Positions 37,323-45,889 of a stretch of 64,000 nt of DNA are shown here, in pieces (positions within the stretch are counted from its first letter, which is position 1; every line of letters begins with the position of its first letter). The DNA comes from Microbacterium hydrocarbonoxydans (GTDB lineage: Bacteria; Actinomycetota; Actinomycetes; Actinomycetales; Microbacteriaceae). The position numbers and the translations under genes were made by a program. The stretch is from the NCBI RefSeq assembly GCF_023715885.1, contig NZ_JAMBOY010000002.1, positions 558,001 to 622,000 on the forward strand. Direction: 5' to 3'. The notes under the pieces were generated by a model. It worked only from the letters and a program-made list of their open reading frames with translations, was not told the DNA's origin and ran no database searches.

Positions 37323-38204
37323 ATGCACGCTTCCCCTCTCCCCCTGCTCGGCAGGACCGCCCTCGTGACCGGCGTCTCGCGACGGCGCGGCATCGGCTTC
37401 GCGACCGCCGCCCGCCTCGCCGCCCTCGGCGCCAACGTCGTGATTCAGCACTATCGTCCGCACGACCTCGAGCAGCCATGGGGCGGGGATGACCTCCAGG
37501 CGGTCCGCGCCGGGGTCTCCGACGCTCTCGCACCGGAGGCCGTGATGAGCGATCACCACGCCGATCTGCGCGATCCGGCGACGGTCGAACCGCTGCTCGA
37601 CGCGGCATCGGCCCTGACGGGCCGCCTCGACATCCTCGTGTGCAATCAGGCTCTGACCGGTGGGGACGGCTCGATCTTCGACATGACCGCCGAACGGCTC
37701 GATGAGCACTGGCAGACCAACGCCCGCGCGTCGCTGCTGCTGACCGCGGGTCTCGCGCGGCGGCGGCGGTCCGAGCTCGGGGGTGCGGATGCCGGCGTGG
37801 CTCGACCGGGAGATCGTGTCGCCGACCTCGGCCCCTTCGACGCCCCGACCGGTCACGTCGTCTGGATGACCTCGGGGCAGGGCCACGGCGCGATGGTGGG
37901 CGAGATCGCCTATGCGACGAGCAAAGCCGCCCTGGCAGGCATCACGCGGTCGGTCGCGCGAGAGCTGCTCGACGTGGGGATCGTGTTGAACACGGTCAAC
38001 CCCGGTCCCGTCAACACCGGCTACCTCGACCCCGACACCACCGACCGGGACCTGTCGGGCGTCGCAGACTGGATCAGCGCGCAGCCGTTCGGCCGGGTGG
38101 GGCGGCCGTCCGACCCCGCGAGCCTGATCGGTTGGCTCTGCACCCCGGAAGGGTCGTGGGTCGTCGGGCAGGTCCTCACGTCGGACGGCGGCTTCTCGCT
38201 CTGA
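37323..38204 (+). CDS. Short-chain dehydrogenase/reductase
   Basis: 293 residues. Rossmann glycine motif ALVTGVSRRRGIGFATAARL, ILVCNQALTGGDG in place of the usual NNAG, catalytic YATSKAALAGITRSVARELL and NPGPVNTGYLD. The insert RRRRSELGGADAGVARPG before the fifth strand and TSGQGHGAMVGE fit SDRs annotated as 3-oxoacyl-ACP reductase-like with no fixed substrate. The ATG follows a GAAAGG ribosome site. Neighbour to a VOC protein, not clearly linked. Confidence 0.9.
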   Translation: MHASPLPLLGRTALVTGVSRRRGIGFATAARLAALGANVVIQHYRPHDLEQPWGGDDLQAVRAGVSDALAPEAVMSDHHADLRDPATVEPLLDAASALTGRLDILVCNQALTGGDGSIFDMTAERLDEHWQTNARASLLLTAGLARRRRSELGGADAGVARPGDRVADLGPFDAPTGHVVWMTSGQGHGAMVGEIAYATSKAALAGITRSVARELLDVGIVLNTVNPGPVNTGYLDPDTTDRDLSGVADWISAQPFGRVGRPSDPASLIGWLCTPEGSWVVGQVLTSDGGFSL

Positions 38205-38238
38205 GGCGGTGGCCGTTGATCGGCATCCGCCCGCGCCC

Positions 38239-38244
38239 TACCCT
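38239..38244 (+). promoter_or_regulatory. -10 box of leaderless VOC-gene promoter
   Basis: TACCCT lies 6 nt before ATG 38251, which supports that start over the longer frame from 38209. Confidence 0.55.
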
Positions 38245-38250
38245 GCCTCC

Positions 38251-38616
38251 ATGGGCGTATCGAATCTGTTCCCGATCCTGCGCACGCCGGACCTCCCTCG
38301 TCTCAGTCGCTTCTACGAGGAGGCGTTCGGCGCGACCGTCACCTATCGCTACACGCACGAAGGTGCCGACGTGTACATCGCCCTCGCGGTGAATGGGGGC
38401 GCGCTGGGAATCGGGCTCGACGCCGACGTCACCCCCGGCAACCCGATAGCGATCTGGCTGTACGTCGACGACGCGGACGCCACCTATGCGACGACCCTCG
38501 CCGCCGGCGCGGAATCGATCGCAGCACCCGAGAACCTGCCGTGGGGCGAGCGGGTCGCCCAGATCCGCGACCCGGACGGCAACCTCCTGTACGTCGCGAC
38601 GCTCCCGGCCGACTAG
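38251..38616 (+). CDS. VOC (glyoxalase/bleomycin-resistance fold) protein
   Basis: 121 residues. One glyoxalase-type beta-alpha-beta-beta-beta pair: LFPILRTPDLPRLSRFYEEA, TYRYTHEGADVYIALAVNGG, LYVDDADATYATTLAAGA, WGERVAQIRDPDGNLLYVAT. The conserved GxxxxxRDPDGN ending is intact. Metal-dependent function or a drug-binding role cannot be decided. It converges with mfd, whose stop is 6 bp away. Confidence 0.87.
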   Translation: MGVSNLFPILRTPDLPRLSRFYEEAFGATVTYRYTHEGADVYIALAVNGGALGIGLDADVTPGNPIAIWLYVDDADATYATTLAAGAESIAAPENLPWGERVAQIRDPDGNLLYVATLPAD

Positions 38617-38622
38617 CTCCCC

Positions 38623-41600
38623 TCACTCGGCCTTGACGGGCTCCGGGAAGATCGCGGTGAACAGCTGGCCGACCCACTCGAGCAGCTCGGCGTCGGGCAG
38701 GGGCTCGAGGCCCACGCCCACGGCGGCCGGCACGGTCGGCACGGGCACGACCAGCGCCTCGCCGCCCGCCACGAGCTTGGCCTTCGGGTACAGCCGCTGC
38801 AGGCGGACCTTGATCGAGTCCTCGAGGCGCGCGGGAGCGATGCGCAGGTTCGATCCCATGACCACGACGTCGGCGAGACCGGCCCGCGCCGCGCGTCGCC
38901 GCAGGCGGGCGACGGCGATCAGACCCTCGACCTCCTCCGGAGGCGTGCCGTAGCGGTCGGTGAGCTCGTCGATCACGAGATCGATCGCGTCGTCTTTGGC
39001 GGTCGCGGCCGAGGCGGCCGAGAGCTTCTGATAGGCCTCCAGGCGCAGACGCTCGCTGTCGATGTAGTACTCGGGGATGCGGGCGTCGAGCGGCAGTTCG
39101 AGTCGCAGCTCCTGACCGCTCTCGACCTCGTCGCCGCGGAACGTCGCGACGGCCTCGCCGATCATCCGCAGATAGAGGTCGAAGCCCACGCCGGCGATGT
39201 GCCCTGCCTGCTCGGCGCCGAGCATGTTGCCCGCTCCGCGCAGCTCGAGGTCCTTCAGGGCGACCTGCATGCCCGAGCCGAGGTCGTTGTTCACGGCGAT
39301 GGTCTGGAGCCGGTCGGCCGCCGTCTCCGAGAGCGGCTTCATGTCGTCGTAGAGGAAGTACGCGTAGGCGCGCTCGCGTCCGCGGCCCACGCGCCCGCGG
39401 AGCTGGTGCAGCTGACTGAGACCGTACTTGTCGGCACGGTCGATGATGATGGTGTTCGCGTTGGAGATGTCGAGACCGGTCTCGATGATCGTCGTCGAGA
39501 CGAGCACATCGAACTTGCGCTCCCAGAAGTCGTCGACGACCTGCTCGAGCTGGTGCTCGCCCATCTGTCCGTGGGCGACCGCGATCCGAGCCTCCGGTAC
39601 GAGCTCGGCGAGCTGCGCGGCGACCCGCTGGATCGACTGCACCCGGTTGTGCACGAAGAACACCTGGCCCTCGCGCAGGATCTCGCGGCGGATGGCGGCG
39701 GCGATCTGCTTGTCGCTGCGGGGCCCGACGAACGAGAGGATCGGATGGCGGTCCTCGGGCGGGGTCGCGAGCGTGGACATCTCGCGGATGCCGGTCACGG
39801 CCATCTCGAGCGTGCGCGGGATGGGAGTCGCGCTCATCGCGAGGATGTCGACGTTGGTCTTCATCTTCTTGAGCGCGTCCTTGTGCTCGACGCCGAACCG
39901 CTGCTCCTCGTCGATGATCATCAGGCCGAGGTCTTTGAAGATGACCTGGTCGGTGAGGATGCGGTGCGTGCCGATGACCATGTCGACCGTGCCGTCGAGC
40001 AGGCCCTCCAGCGTGAGACGGGCCTCCTTGTCGGTCTGGAAGCGCGACAGCGGCCGCACCTTGACCGGGAAGCCGGCGAACCGCTCGGTGAAGGTCTCCA
40101 GGTGCTGCTTCACGAGCAGGGTGGTCGGCACGAGCATGGCGACCTGCTTGCCGTCCTGGATCGCCTTGAACGCCGCGCGCACGGCGACCTCGGTCTTGCC
40201 GAAGCCCACATCCCCCGACAGCAGGCGGTCCATGGGGATGGGCCGCTCCATGTCGGCCTTGATCTCGTCGATCGTCTGCAGCTGGTCGTTCGTCTCGGCG
40301 AACGGGAAGGCCTCTTCGAGCTCCCGCTGCCACGGGGTGTCAGGGCCGAACGCGTGGCCCTTCGCGCTCATGCGCGCCGAGTAGAGCTTGACGAGCTCGA
40401 CAGCGATGTCGCGCACGGCCTTGCGCGCCTTGCCCTTCGCCTGAGCCCAGTCGCTGCCGCCCATCTTCGACAGGGTGGGGGCCTCGCCGCCCACGTATTT
40501 CGACAGCAGGTCGAGCTGGTCGGTCGGCACGAAGAGCTTGTCGCCCGGGTAGCCGCGCTTCGACGGCGCGTACTCGAGCACGAGGTAGTCGCGCGTCGAC
40601 TTGGTCGCGTTGCGTCCGCCCGTCGACACCTCGCGCTTGGTCATCTCGACGAAGCGCCCGATGCCGTGCGTGTTGTGCACGACGAAGTCGCCCTGCTTGA
40701 GCTGCAGCGGATCGACGACGTTCTTCCGCCGCGACGCGAGCTTCTTCACGACGCGCTGGTCGCCGCCGATCGTGCGTCCGTAGAACTCGTTGTCGGTGAG
40801 GACGGCGAGCTTGGCGTCGGCGATCTGGAAGCCCGACTCGACGGCTCCCGTCACGAGCGTCGCGACACCGGCGTCGGGGAGCTCGGTCAGCTGCTCGACG
40901 ACGCGGGCGGCGATGCCCCGGTCGGAGAGGACGTCGCGCGCCCGGTCGACGAGACCGGGGCCGGTCGCGATCACCACGACGCGCCACCCGTCCGACACCT
41001 TCGCGTCGACGAACGAGATCGCGCCGTCGACGTTGCCGTGGAACGAGGGGATGACGGCGGCGTCGATCGTCTCGGCATCCTCTCCGCCCATCGCGAAGGG
41101 GCTGAGGCGCCACCACACGCCTCCGCGGTCGCGCACGATCTCGCGGAGCCGGGCGATGGTGAGGAAATCGCCCGCGCCGAGGTCGATGGGCGCGGAGGCA
41201 CCGGAGGTCGCGGCGCTCCACGCGGCGTCGAGGAACTCGCGGTTGGTCTCGCCGAGCGTGATCGCGCGGGCGCTGGAGCGCTCGGGGTCGACCACCGCGG
41301 TGGCGCTGCCCTCGGGGAGGTACTCGACCAGCGACTTCAGCGGACCCGCAACGGCCGGCAGCAGGGACTCCATCCCCTCGACGGGGATGCCCTCGGCCAT
41401 CTTCTCGAGCATCCCGGCGATCGCGGGGAAGCCGCCGATCAATGCGCGCGCGCGGTCGCGCACGTCCTGCGTGAGCAGCAGCTCGCGGCTGGGTGGCAGA
41501 TCGACGAGCGCCACGTCGCCCGGGAGCGAGCGCTGGTCTGCCACGGAGAATGCACGGATCTGGTCGACCTCGTCGCCGAAGAACTCGATGCGGAAGGGGT

Positions 41601-42213
41601 GCTCGGACGTCGGCGGGAACACGTCGAGGATGCCGCCGCGCACCGCGAACTCGCCGCGGCGCGACACCATGTCGACGCGGGAGTAGGCGCGCTCGACCAG
41701 CTGCTCCGCGACGTGGTCGAGCTCGTACCCCCGGGTGCCGACGGAGAGCTCCAGCGGTGCGATCTCGCCGAGGTTGCCCGCAATCGGCTGCAGTGCCGCA
41801 CGGACGGATGCCACGACGACGAGCGGCCGCTCTCCCGACCACTCGGCGATGCGACGGAGGGTCTGCAACCGCTGGCCGACCGTGTCGGGGCTGGGGCTGA
41901 GCCGCTCATGCGGCAGGGTCTCCCATGCCGGGAAGGTGACGACCTCGGCCTCGGGCAGGTAAGCCGCAAGAGCCTGCGAGAGCGACTCGGCCCGGCGGCC
42001 CGTCGGGACGACAGCGAGCAGCGACGCGGGCTGCCCGGCGGCGCGGCGCTTGTCGAGCAGCCCGGCGGCGCGGCGCTTGTCGAGCAGCCCGGCGAGTGCG
42101 GGCGCGTCGAGTCCGTCGACCAGTCCGAGGTCGGCGTCGGTCTGCGCCCAGCGGAGGGCGTCGCGGTACAGAGACGCCTCTTCCAAGGCGCGCAGAATCC
42201 CCGGAACAGTCAC
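38623..42213 (-). CDS. mfd: Transcription-repair coupling factor Mfd
   Basis: 1196 residues, full length. Displaces stalled RNA polymerase and recruits UvrA. The UvrB-like N-terminal domains are followed by the polymerase-interacting domain (LVLEYAPSKRGYPGDKLFVP). The RecG-like motor has Walker A LLSGDVGFGKTEVAVRAAFK and LMIIDEEQRFGVEHKDALKK, then FVHNRVQSIQRV and QLHQLRGRVGRGRERAYAYF. The C-terminal D7 domain ends the protein. Oddity: residues around 45-62 contain LLDKRRAAG twice in a row, from an exact 27-bp tandem duplication. GTG start, leaderless. Confidence 0.97.
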   Translation of the reverse strand: MTVPGILRALEEASLYRDALRWAQTDADLGLVDGLDAPALAGLLDKRRAAGLLDKRRAAGQPASLLAVVPTGRRAESLSQALAAYLPEAEVVTFPAWETLPHERLSPSPDTVGQRLQTLRRIAEWSGERPLVVVASVRAALQPIAGNLGEIAPLELSVGTRGYELDHVAEQLVERAYSRVDMVSRRGEFAVRGGILDVFPPTSEHPFRIEFFGDEVDQIRAFSVADQRSLPGDVALVDLPPSRELLLTQDVRDRARALIGGFPAIAGMLEKMAEGIPVEGMESLLPAVAGPLKSLVEYLPEGSATAVVDPERSSARAITLGETNREFLDAAWSAATSGASAPIDLGAGDFLTIARLREIVRDRGGVWWRLSPFAMGGEDAETIDAAVIPSFHGNVDGAISFVDAKVSDGWRVVVIATGPGLVDRARDVLSDRGIAARVVEQLTELPDAGVATLVTGAVESGFQIADAKLAVLTDNEFYGRTIGGDQRVVKKLASRRKNVVDPLQLKQGDFVVHNTHGIGRFVEMTKREVSTGGRNATKSTRDYLVLEYAPSKRGYPGDKLFVPTDQLDLLSKYVGGEAPTLSKMGGSDWAQAKGKARKAVRDIAVELVKLYSARMSAKGHAFGPDTPWQRELEEAFPFAETNDQLQTIDEIKADMERPIPMDRLLSGDVGFGKTEVAVRAAFKAIQDGKQVAMLVPTTLLVKQHLETFTERFAGFPVKVRPLSRFQTDKEARLTLEGLLDGTVDMVIGTHRILTDQVIFKDLGLMIIDEEQRFGVEHKDALKKMKTNVDILAMSATPIPRTLEMAVTGIREMSTLATPPEDRHPILSFVGPRSDKQIAAAIRREILREGQVFFVHNRVQSIQRVAAQLAELVPEARIAVAHGQMGEHQLEQVVDDFWERKFDVLVSTTIIETGLDISNANTIIIDRADKYGLSQLHQLRGRVGRGRERAYAYFLYDDMKPLSETAADRLQTIAVNNDLGSGMQVALKDLELRGAGNMLGAEQAGHIAGVGFDLYLRMIGEAVATFRGDEVESGQELRLELPLDARIPEYYIDSERLRLEAYQKLSAASAATAKDDAIDLVIDELTDRYGTPPEEVEGLIAVARLRRRAARAGLADVVVMGSNLRIAPARLEDSIKVRLQRLYPKAKLVAGGEALVVPVPTVPAAVGVGLEPLPDAELLEWVGQLFTAIFPEPVKAE
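42034..42087. repeat. 27-bp tandem duplication inside mfd
   Basis: Two exact 27-nt copies, 42034-42060 and 42061-42087, add nine codons (LLDKRRAAG) without breaking the frame. Confidence 0.95.
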
Positions 42214-42219
42214 CTGACA

Positions 42220-42225
42220 AGCCTA
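42220..42225 (-). promoter_or_regulatory. -10 box of leaderless mfd promoter
   Basis: On the minus strand, TAGGCT stands 6 nt before GTG 42213. Confidence 0.6.
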
Positions 42226-42413
42226 GCCGCGGCGTCGGACATCGGCTCCCGGTCGCAAGCTCACGGGCGCGCGCGTCCGCCGTGCGCGCCCTCGCGCCCG
42301 CGCCCTCGTTCCACGTCCGCCTTCGCCGAGCCACCCCTTAACGTGCGAACCACCCCCCTCGAGCCCGTCCATAAAGGGGCCGCTCGGGCGCAAGAGGGCC
42401 GCTCGGCGATCAG

Positions 42414-42419
42414 TAGGCT
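42414..42419 (+). promoter_or_regulatory. -10 box of leaderless GNAT-gene promoter
   Basis: TAGGCT stands 6 nt before ATG 42426, a mirror image of the mfd promoter across the 212-bp divergent region. The rest of that region is GC-rich with no further signal I can support. Confidence 0.55.
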
Positions 42420-42425
42420 TTCCGG

Positions 42426-42992
42426 ATGGAACCCGTCACCCTCACCACCGAGCGCCTCGTGCTGCGCGCGCCTGACGCCTCCGACGTCGACGCGATCACC
42501 GAGGCGTGCCAGGATCCGGAGATCCAGAGGTGGACCACGATTCCCAGCCCCTATTCCCGTGCAGACGCTGAAGACTTCGTGCGGCTCATCGGCGAATGGT
42601 GGGCTGACGGCAGCCAGACGGTCTGGGCGGCGTACCGTGAGGGCGAGCTCGTCGCATCGATCGGACTGCATCACATCACCGACGCGGTCGGCGGCGGTCA
42701 TGCCGAACTGGGATTCTGGGTGACCGCCTCCGCTCGCGGCAACGGGTACGTCGTCGAGGCGGCGAGGGCGGTCGTCGACCACGGGTTCGGTGAGCTCGGC
42801 CTCGCACGCATCGTCTGGCGCGCGGTCCTCGGCAACGTGCCGTCGGCACGTGCTGCCCGAGCGCTGGGTTTCCGTTACGAGGGGCTGTCACGGCAGGGTC
42901 TCACGAGCCGACGCGGACGGGACGACGGCTGGGTGGCGGGTCTGCTCCCCACCGACGACCGCACACCCGTGCCCTGGCCTGTGCTGGACTGA
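42426..42992 (+). CDS. GNAT N-acetyltransferase, RimJ/RimL type
   Basis: 188 residues. Opens TLTTERLVLRAPDASDVDAI, then the acetyl-CoA binding region LGFWVTASARGNGYVVEAAR with the R/Q-x-x-G-x-G/A-like pattern, and LGLARIVWRAVLGNVPSARA with ARALGFRYEG. These are RimJ/RimL features; such enzymes modify ribosomal protein N-termini or small molecules. Substrate unknown. Leaderless start at ATG 42426. Confidence 0.9.
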   Translation: MEPVTLTTERLVLRAPDASDVDAITEACQDPEIQRWTTIPSPYSRADAEDFVRLIGEWWADGSQTVWAAYREGELVASIGLHHITDAVGGGHAELGFWVTASARGNGYVVEAARAVVDHGFGELGLARIVWRAVLGNVPSARAARALGFRYEGLSRQGLTSRRGRDDGWVAGLLPTDDRTPVPWPVLD

Positions 42993-43040
42993 TCCGCCGG
43001 ATCCTGGCCCCGTGTCGGACCCGGGTGGCAGGATGGGCGC

Positions 43041-43904
43041 ATGCCGGAGATGCCGGAAGTACAGGGCCTGACGACCTTCCTCGCCGACCGCGTGGTGGGG
43101 CGCACGATCACACGAACGAGCGTCGGGGCGATCGCCGCGCTCAAGACCTACGATCCGCCGAATACAGCGCTGCACGGTGCCGAGATCACGGCGGCCACGC
43201 GGCGGGGCAAGTTCGTCGTGCTGTCGGCGGGCGACGACCTGCATCTGGTCTTCCACCTCGCGAAGGCCGGCTGGCTGCGGTGGTACGAGATGCTGCCGAC
43301 CACGCTCATCAAGCCGGGCAAGTCGCCGATCGCCCTGCGCGTGGCGTTCGACGACGACAGCGGGTTCGATCTCACCGAGGCGGGAACGAAGAAGTCGCTG
43401 GCCGTGTACGTCGTGCACGACCCCGAAGAGGTTCCGGGCATCGAACGGCTCGGGCCTGACCCCCTCGATCCCGAGTTCACCCGCGAGGCGTTCGGAGATG
43501 TGCTCACCGGGCGGCGGATGCAGATCAAGGGCCTCCTCCGCGACCAGGGTGTGATCGCGGGGATCGGTAACGCCTACTCCGACGAGATCCTGCACGCGGC
43601 GAAGATGTCGCCGTATGCGATCGCCGACAAGCTGACCGCAGACGAGGTCGACCGGCTCTACGCCGCCATGCACAGCACGCTGACGGACGCCGTGGCGCAG
43701 GCGTCAGGAAAGCCTCCGGCCGATCTCAAAGACGCGAAGCGGAGGGGGATGCAGGTGCACGCCCGCCGCGGCGAGACGTGTCCCGTCTGCGGGGACACCG
43801 TACGGAGCGTGTTCTTCGCCGACCGCTCAATGGAGTACTGCCCGACCTGCCAGACCGGCGGCAAGATCCTCGCCGATCGCCGGCTCTCGCGCCTGCTGAA
43901 GTGA
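43041..43904 (+). CDS. Fpg/Nei family DNA glycosylase
   Basis: 287 residues. After Met1 the catalytic Pro2-Glu3 are present (MPEMPEVQGL). Lys in TRRGKFVVLS matches the conserved beta-hairpin lysine. The helix-two-turn-helix is GIGNAYSDEILHAAKMSPYA. The zinc finger has four cysteines: CPVCGD and YCPTCQ, with RSMEYCPTCQ holding the arginine needed for lesion binding. Excises oxidised bases and cuts the strand; the exact specificity (8-oxoG or oxidised pyrimidines) is uncertain. CAGGAT lies 6 nt before ATG 43041. Confidence 0.92.
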   Translation: MPEMPEVQGLTTFLADRVVGRTITRTSVGAIAALKTYDPPNTALHGAEITAATRRGKFVVLSAGDDLHLVFHLAKAGWLRWYEMLPTTLIKPGKSPIALRVAFDDDSGFDLTEAGTKKSLAVYVVHDPEEVPGIERLGPDPLDPEFTREAFGDVLTGRRMQIKGLLRDQGVIAGIGNAYSDEILHAAKMSPYAIADKLTADEVDRLYAAMHSTLTDAVAQASGKPPADLKDAKRRGMQVHARRGETCPVCGDTVRSVFFADRSMEYCPTCQTGGKILADRRLSRLLK

Positions 43905-43969
43905 CCCGCCCGACGAGAGTCGTATGAACGCTTTCATTACGGGGAATGAAACGTGCTCCCGCGCGACTT

Positions 43970-43975
43970 GTACAC
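43970..43975 (+). promoter_or_regulatory. Likely -10 box of the riboflavin operon
   Basis: TACACT stands about 15-20 nt before the riboswitch. The upstream piece ACGCTTTCATTACGG... is AT-richer than its surroundings, but I cannot fix the -35. Confidence 0.45.
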
Positions 43976-43987
43976 TCAGAACATCAA

Positions 43988-44135
43988 CGTGCTCCGGGGT
44001 CGGTGAGAATCCGAACCGGCGGTGACAGTCCGCGAGCGTCTCGATTCGTCGAGGTGCCGATCCGGTGGAAATCCGGAACCGACGGTGATGCGAGGCCCGG
44101 CCTCGCTAGTCCGGAAGGGAGGCAGCACGGTGGGC
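43988..44135 (+). ncRNA. FMN riboswitch (RFN element)
   Basis: All conserved blocks are in order: GGGGTCGGTGAGAATCCGA at 43996, CCGGCGGTGACAGTCCGCGA across 44016-44035, GATCCGGTGGAAATCCGGAA near 44061, ACCGACGGTGATG, and the closing AGTCCGGAAGGGAGGCAGCA at 44109-44128. It binds FMN and lowers expression of ribD-ribE-ribBA-ribH when flavin is plentiful. No terminator with a U-run is seen before ribD at 44196, so translational or actinobacterial-style control is likely. Confidence 0.95.
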
Positions 44136-44195
44136 CGCCGCATGCGCGTTCCGCCATCTCCTCCCTGCGATCCCTGAGTCCAGAGAGGAACACGG

Positions 44196-45260
44196 ATGGC
44201 AGTGAACGAGGCGGAACGCCGGGCGATGACCCGCGCGCTCGAGCTCGCGACCCTGGGCCCGCGCGGGGTGAACCCGCAGGTGGGTGCCGTGATCCTCTCC
44301 CCCGACGGCGAGGTTCTCGCCGAGGGCTGGCATCGCGGGGCCGGCACGCCTCACGCGGAGGTCGACGCGCTGTCGAAGCTCGCTCCGGGCGCCGCTGCCG
44401 GTGCGACCGCGGTCGTCACGCTCGAGCCCTGCAATCACACGGGACGCACGGGGCCGTGTGCGGTCGCCCTGATCGAAGCCGGCGTCGCGCGGGTCGTCTA
44501 CGCGCTCGACGACCCCGGCGCCGTCTCGGGCGGCGGAGCCGAACGGCTGCGCGCTGCTGGCGTGAGCGTCGACTCCGGCGAGCAGGCCGACGCCGCGCAC
44601 CGGATCATCGACGGCTGGCTCACCGCCCAGCGGCTCGGACGTCCGCATGTCACGGTGAAGTGGGCGCAGAGCCTCGACGGCCGCGCCGCGGCATCCGACG
44701 GCTCCAGCCAATGGATCACCGGACCGGAGGCGCGCGCCGACGTGCACCGCCGTCGCGCGGTCGCCGACGCGATCGCCGTCGGCACCGGCACCGTCCTCGC
44801 CGACGACCCGTCGCTGACGGCTCGCGAAGGCGACGATCTCTACCCGACCCAGCCGATCCCGGTCGTGATCGGGACCCGTCCCGTTCCCGCCGAGGCGGCG
44901 ATCCGCCGTCATCCGCACTCCCCCCTCGCCTACGACACGCATGACCTGCACGCCGTGCTCGCGGATCTGCACGCTCGCGGCATCCAGTCGGTCTTCGTCG
45001 AGGGAGGACCGACTCTCGCGAGCGCTTTCCTCGCCGCAGGGCTGGCCGACCGCGTGCTCGCCTATGTAGCCCCTGTCCTGCTCGGCGGCGATCGCGTCGC
45101 GCTCACCGACATCGGGGTGCGATCCATCGACGAGGCACGTCGTCTGACGGTCGACGAGTGGATGCCGCTGGGCGCCGACCTGCTCGCGATCGCACACCCC
45201 GCGGTTGCCGGAGACCTCGCACCGCACGCTGTGAAGACCTCACGAGAAGGAGCACGCTGA
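44196..45260 (+). CDS. ribD: Bifunctional riboflavin deaminase/reductase RibD
   Basis: 354 residues. The N-terminal CMP/dCMP-deaminase fold (about 1-145) has zinc ligands in GTPHAEVDALSK and LEPCNHTGRTGPC. The C-terminal reductase (about 150-354) has HVTVKWAQSLDGRAAASDGS, TGPEARADVHRRRAVADAI and VEGGPTLASAFLAAGLADRV. Acts twice in riboflavin synthesis: deaminates, then reduces the ribosylamino pyrimidine. First gene after the FMN riboswitch; its stop shares one base with the ribE start. Confidence 0.97.
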   Translation: MAVNEAERRAMTRALELATLGPRGVNPQVGAVILSPDGEVLAEGWHRGAGTPHAEVDALSKLAPGAAAGATAVVTLEPCNHTGRTGPCAVALIEAGVARVVYALDDPGAVSGGGAERLRAAGVSVDSGEQADAAHRIIDGWLTAQRLGRPHVTVKWAQSLDGRAAASDGSSQWITGPEARADVHRRRAVADAIAVGTGTVLADDPSLTAREGDDLYPTQPIPVVIGTRPVPAEAAIRRHPHSPLAYDTHDLHAVLADLHARGIQSVFVEGGPTLASAFLAAGLADRVLAYVAPVLLGGDRVALTDIGVRSIDEARRLTVDEWMPLGADLLAIAHPAVAGDLAPHAVKTSREGAR

Positions 45261-45889
45261 TGTTCACGGGAATCATCGAGGAGATCGGCGAGATCACAGC
45301 GATCACGCCGTCCGGCGACGGGTGGCGGCTCACCGTTCGCGCCCCGAAGGCGGCGGCGGATGCCGTGCATGGCGAATCCATCGCGGTGTCCGGCGTGTGC
45401 CTCACGGTCGTCGCGTCGACGCCCGTGTCCTTCGACGCCGACGTCATGAAGCAGACACTCGACGTGGCGGCGCTGGGCTCGGCATCCGTCGGCACGCGCG
45501 TCAACATCGAGAAGGCGATGCCCGTCGGGGCCCGCCTGGGCGGCCACATCGTGCAGGGGCATGTCGACGGAGTCGGCGTGGTCGTCGACGTGCGCCCCGG
45601 CGAGCAGTGGAGCGTGCTGCGGATCTCGCTGCCGGACGACCTCGCCCCGCTCGTCGTCGACAAGGGCTCGATGTCGGTCGACGGCACCTCGCTCACCGTG
45701 AGCGCGGTGAGCGACCCGAGCACTTCGGACGCCTGGTTCGAGGTGTCGCTCATCCCGGAGACCCTCGCGGCCACGACCCTCGGATCCCGCGCGGTCGGAG
45801 ACCGCGTAAACCTCGAGACCGACATCCTCGCCCGGCACGTCGAGCGGCTGCTCGCTTTCCGGGCCGCACCGGAAGGAGGCTCGCGATGA
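45260..45889 (+). CDS. ribE: Riboflavin synthase alpha chain
   Basis: 209 residues. Two lumazine-binding repeats: MFTGIIEEIGEITAITPSG starts the first and LGGHIVQGHVDGVGVVVDVR the second. Dismutates two 6,7-dimethyl-8-ribityllumazine molecules to riboflavin and the pyrimidine precursor. VSGVCLTVVASTPVSFDADV and SLTVSAVSD mark the ligand-binding strands. Starts in TGATG overlap with ribD and ends in an ATGA overlap with ribBA. Confidence 0.97.
   Translation: MFTGIIEEIGEITAITPSGDGWRLTVRAPKAAADAVHGESIAVSGVCLTVVASTPVSFDADVMKQTLDVAALGSASVGTRVNIEKAMPVGARLGGHIVQGHVDGVGVVVDVRPGEQWSVLRISLPDDLAPLVVDKGSMSVDGTSLTVSAVSDPSTSDAWFEVSLIPETLAATTLGSRAVGDRVNLETDILARHVERLLAFRAAPEGGSR

Noticed and set aside
39199..42723. 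1174-codon open frame antisense to mfd
   Set aside because: High-GC third positions open long shadow frames. Its protein is His/Arg/Asp-rich with no domains, while mfd on the other strand is complete.
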